The position numbers and the translations under genes are program-made. A DNA stretch of 15,715 nucleotides. Origin: Prevotella sp. UBA4330. Lineage in GTDB: Bacteria > Bacteroidota > Bacteroidia > Bacteroidales > Bacteroidaceae. Where the stretch lies: contig DGTS01000017.1 of NCBI GenBank assembly GCA_002394385.1, positions 1 through 15,715 on the forward strand, written 5' to 3'. A model generated the notes under the pieces. The model made no database searches. It was not told the DNA's origin and saw nothing but the letters and a program-made list of their open reading frames with translations. The first letter of the stretch is position 1. Each line of letters begins with the position of its first letter. Shown one piece after another: positions 15,045 through 15,715 of the stretch.

Positions 15045-15130
15045 AGGAGTGTAGGAGTTTGTAAGTTTGTAGGGGCTCACCTCCGTGTGAGCCCGCAAAG
15101 GAGTTCAGAAGTGTAGGAGTTCAGGAGTTT
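15045..15130 (+). repeat. Octamer arrays flanking a GTAGGGGC hairpin
   Basis: Left octamers AGGAGTGT, AGGAGTTT and GTAAGTTT (15045-15068) run into the hairpin, with GGGCTCAC (15073-15080) pairing perfectly with GTGAGCCC (15087-15094) around a six-base loop. Right octamers AGGAGTTC, AGAAGTGT, AGGAGTTC and AGGAGTTT cover 15099-15130. The hairpin matches the elements at 6597 and 11643, here in the opposite orientation, and the flanking units have period 8 instead of 7. Confidence 0.85.
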
Positions 15131-15156
15131 AGACAACAGACGGTGATTGGCAGAGT

Positions 15157-15220
15157 GGCGGGGCATCGCTGCAGCGCTTCTTCTGTGCTTCTTTTTTATG
15201 GCGGGGCATCACTGCTGCGC
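15157..15220. repeat. Imperfect 21-bp direct repeat pair, 43 bp apart
   Basis: Copies at 15157-15177 and 15200-15220 begin GGCGGGGCATC and end GCGC, differing at two positions (G/A and A/T). The first copy contains the palindrome CGCTGCAGCG (15167-15176). The 22-bp spacer is pyrimidine-rich (CTTCTTCTGTGC, then a T run). Confidence 0.8.
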
Positions 15221-15263
15221 CGTGTGGGTTGACTATGTTTCGCGCGTTTTATTGAGGACACTA

Positions 15264-15294
15264 CAAAGATACAAAATATAGGAGCGTTTTGCAA
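15264..15294 (-). promoter_or_regulatory. Strong-looking Bacteroidota promoter with no ORF behind it
   Basis: On the minus strand TATCTTTG (15271-15264) has TTG at 15294-15292, exactly 20 nt upstream, giving both consensus parts. Transcription would start near 15257 and run left through the direct repeats and the GTAGGGGC module toward addA, about 345 nt away. No reading frame of note starts in between. Confidence 0.6.
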
Positions 15295-15311
15295 GGAAAT
15301 CGCAGGGAATC

Positions 15312-15414
15312 TTCCGACCCTTTTAAGGTCGGAAAATTTTGCCCCAAAAGCGGCGAAACCCTTTGTTTCAGGGCGTTTCAGCCAAGGACGGAAAAGGTCG
15401 GAAATAGGTCGGAA
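15312..15414. repeat. GGTCGGAA hairpin and direct repeats
   Basis: TTCCGACC (15312-15319) pairs with GGTCGGAA (15327-15334) around a CTTTTAA loop. GGTCGGAA recurs as direct copies at 15396-15403 and 15407-15414, and GGTCGGA again begins the REP-like hairpin at 15491. Confidence 0.75.
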
Positions 15415-15483
15415 GATTTTTGAAAAGACCATTTTTCTTTTGGGAAGACATCTGAAAACGTCCCCGTTCAAAACGATTTTTAA

Positions 15484-15655
15484 CCTGCTCGGTCGGATTT
15501 GTAATCCGACCGCTTCGAGTATAAGTATTTTCAATACGCTCATTCATCTTACTACAGTTTTTACGATTGTTTAGTAAACCCTCTTGTTGCCATATTTTTT
15601 CGCATTACAAATGCTTATATTCTATGCAGTCGGATTGCAAATCCGACTGAGCGGG
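15484..15655. repeat. Inverted pair of 28-bp REP-like hairpins (REPIN-like)
   Basis: Copy 1 (15484-15511, minus orientation) and copy 2 (15628-15655, plus orientation) align over 28 nt with 24 identities. Each has the stem GTCGGATT/AATCCGAC, a three-base loop and a tail GAGCrGG pointing outward. One outer stem pair is G-C in copy 1 and A-T in copy 2, a compensatory change. A smaller hairpin, GCATT-ACA-AATGC (15602-15614), sits in the 116-bp spacer and shares the ATT-N3-AAT core. REP elements in inverted pairs are known to be mobilised by RAYT transposases; no such gene is in the window. Confidence 0.7.
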
Positions 15656-15681
15656 AAAACACTATGGGGTGCGCTTTTAAT

Positions 15682-15715
15682 AAATTCAACATTTCAACAA
15701 ATCAACAAATCAACA
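15682..15715. repeat. AAC-containing octamer array running off the right edge
   Basis: The last 34 bases consist of 8-nt units with AAC at a fixed position: TTCAACAT, TTCAACAA, ATCAACAA and ATCAACA at the edge. The array probably continues beyond the window. Confidence 0.75.

Larger units (their letters stand above)
14912..15715. other. 804-bp gene-free region filled with promoters, hairpins and repeats
   Basis: I find no convincing protein or RNA gene here. The largest open frame (15196-15543, minus) is made largely of repeat translations. The region holds the addA leader, an array-hairpin-array module, imperfect direct repeats, an orphan leftward promoter, GGTCGGAA repeats, an inverted pair of REP-like hairpins and a terminal octamer array. 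Stretches 15415-15483 and 15513-15600 show nothing I can name. Base composition is visibly more AT-rich than in the genes. Confidence 0.7.

Noticed and set aside
15196..15543. 115-codon minus-strand open frame upstream of addA
   Set aside because: Its N-terminal part is a translation of the REP-like hairpin (AVGLQIRP) and the middle of the GGTCGGAA repeats; its C-terminal part runs through the orphan promoter and direct repeats. Composition is not gene-like, so I treat it as repeat DNA.
14912..15715. tRNA, rRNA or known riboswitch in the gene-free region
   Set aside because: No cloverleaf, CCA end, rRNA-like segment or recognisable riboswitch core could be found by eye.

Overview
The window looks like chromosomal DNA from a Bacteroidota bacterium, most likely Prevotellaceae (Prevotella/Segatella-like). 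The evidence is: promoters of the Bacteroidota type (TAnnTTTG at -7, in two cases with TTG about 20 nt upstream); no visible Shine-Dalgarno sequences; a two-domain DsbD with a long low-complexity linker; a short MenE-type ligase lacking most of the usual N-terminal region; a DUF6029-type protein; and abundant AAC-rich 7-8 bp tandem repeats between genes. The species assignment is inference.

Positions 1-7354 hold one leftward (minus-strand) operon. From its 5' end it encodes an ABC ATPase (LolD/MacB type), two MacB/FtsX-type permeases, a membrane-fusion adaptor, a DsbD-type thiol:disulfide reductase, and a secreted DUF6029-like protein that runs off the left edge. A good promoter lies just upstream of the ATPase. 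The first four genes make a split MacAB-like export system without its own TolC in view; the last two belong to the envelope thiol-redox and outer-surface compartment.

A 171-bp divergent promoter region separates this operon from a single rightward gene, a short menE-like AMP-forming ligase (7526-8506). This converges on a leftward addA-addB pair (14911 to 8668), the AddAB/RecBCD-type helicase-nuclease for double-strand-break processing. AddA carries all helicase motifs plus a nuclease domain. AddB has a degenerate helicase part, a second nuclease domain and a four-cysteine Fe-S site.

Positions 14912-15715 (804 bp) contain no convincing gene. They hold a leftward promoter upstream of addA, a repeat-hairpin-repeat module, a 21-bp imperfect direct repeat, a second and stronger leftward promoter with no ORF behind it, a cluster of GGTCGGAA repeats, an inverted pair of 28-bp REP-like hairpins with a compensatory base change, and an octamer array that continues past the right edge.

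The most unusual signal is a family of tandem 7-mers (AACTTTG, AACCTTT, AACTCCT, AATTGAT and similar) that keep strict 7-nt phase even where the unit sequence changes. They sit exactly at gene ends. Three genes (ABC ATPase, menE, addA) take their last codons and stop codon from such an array. One array is read in frame as an inter-domain linker inside dsbD. Two intergenic arrays surround the same GTAGGGGC-type hairpin, which also occurs, flanked by 8-mers, upstream of addA.
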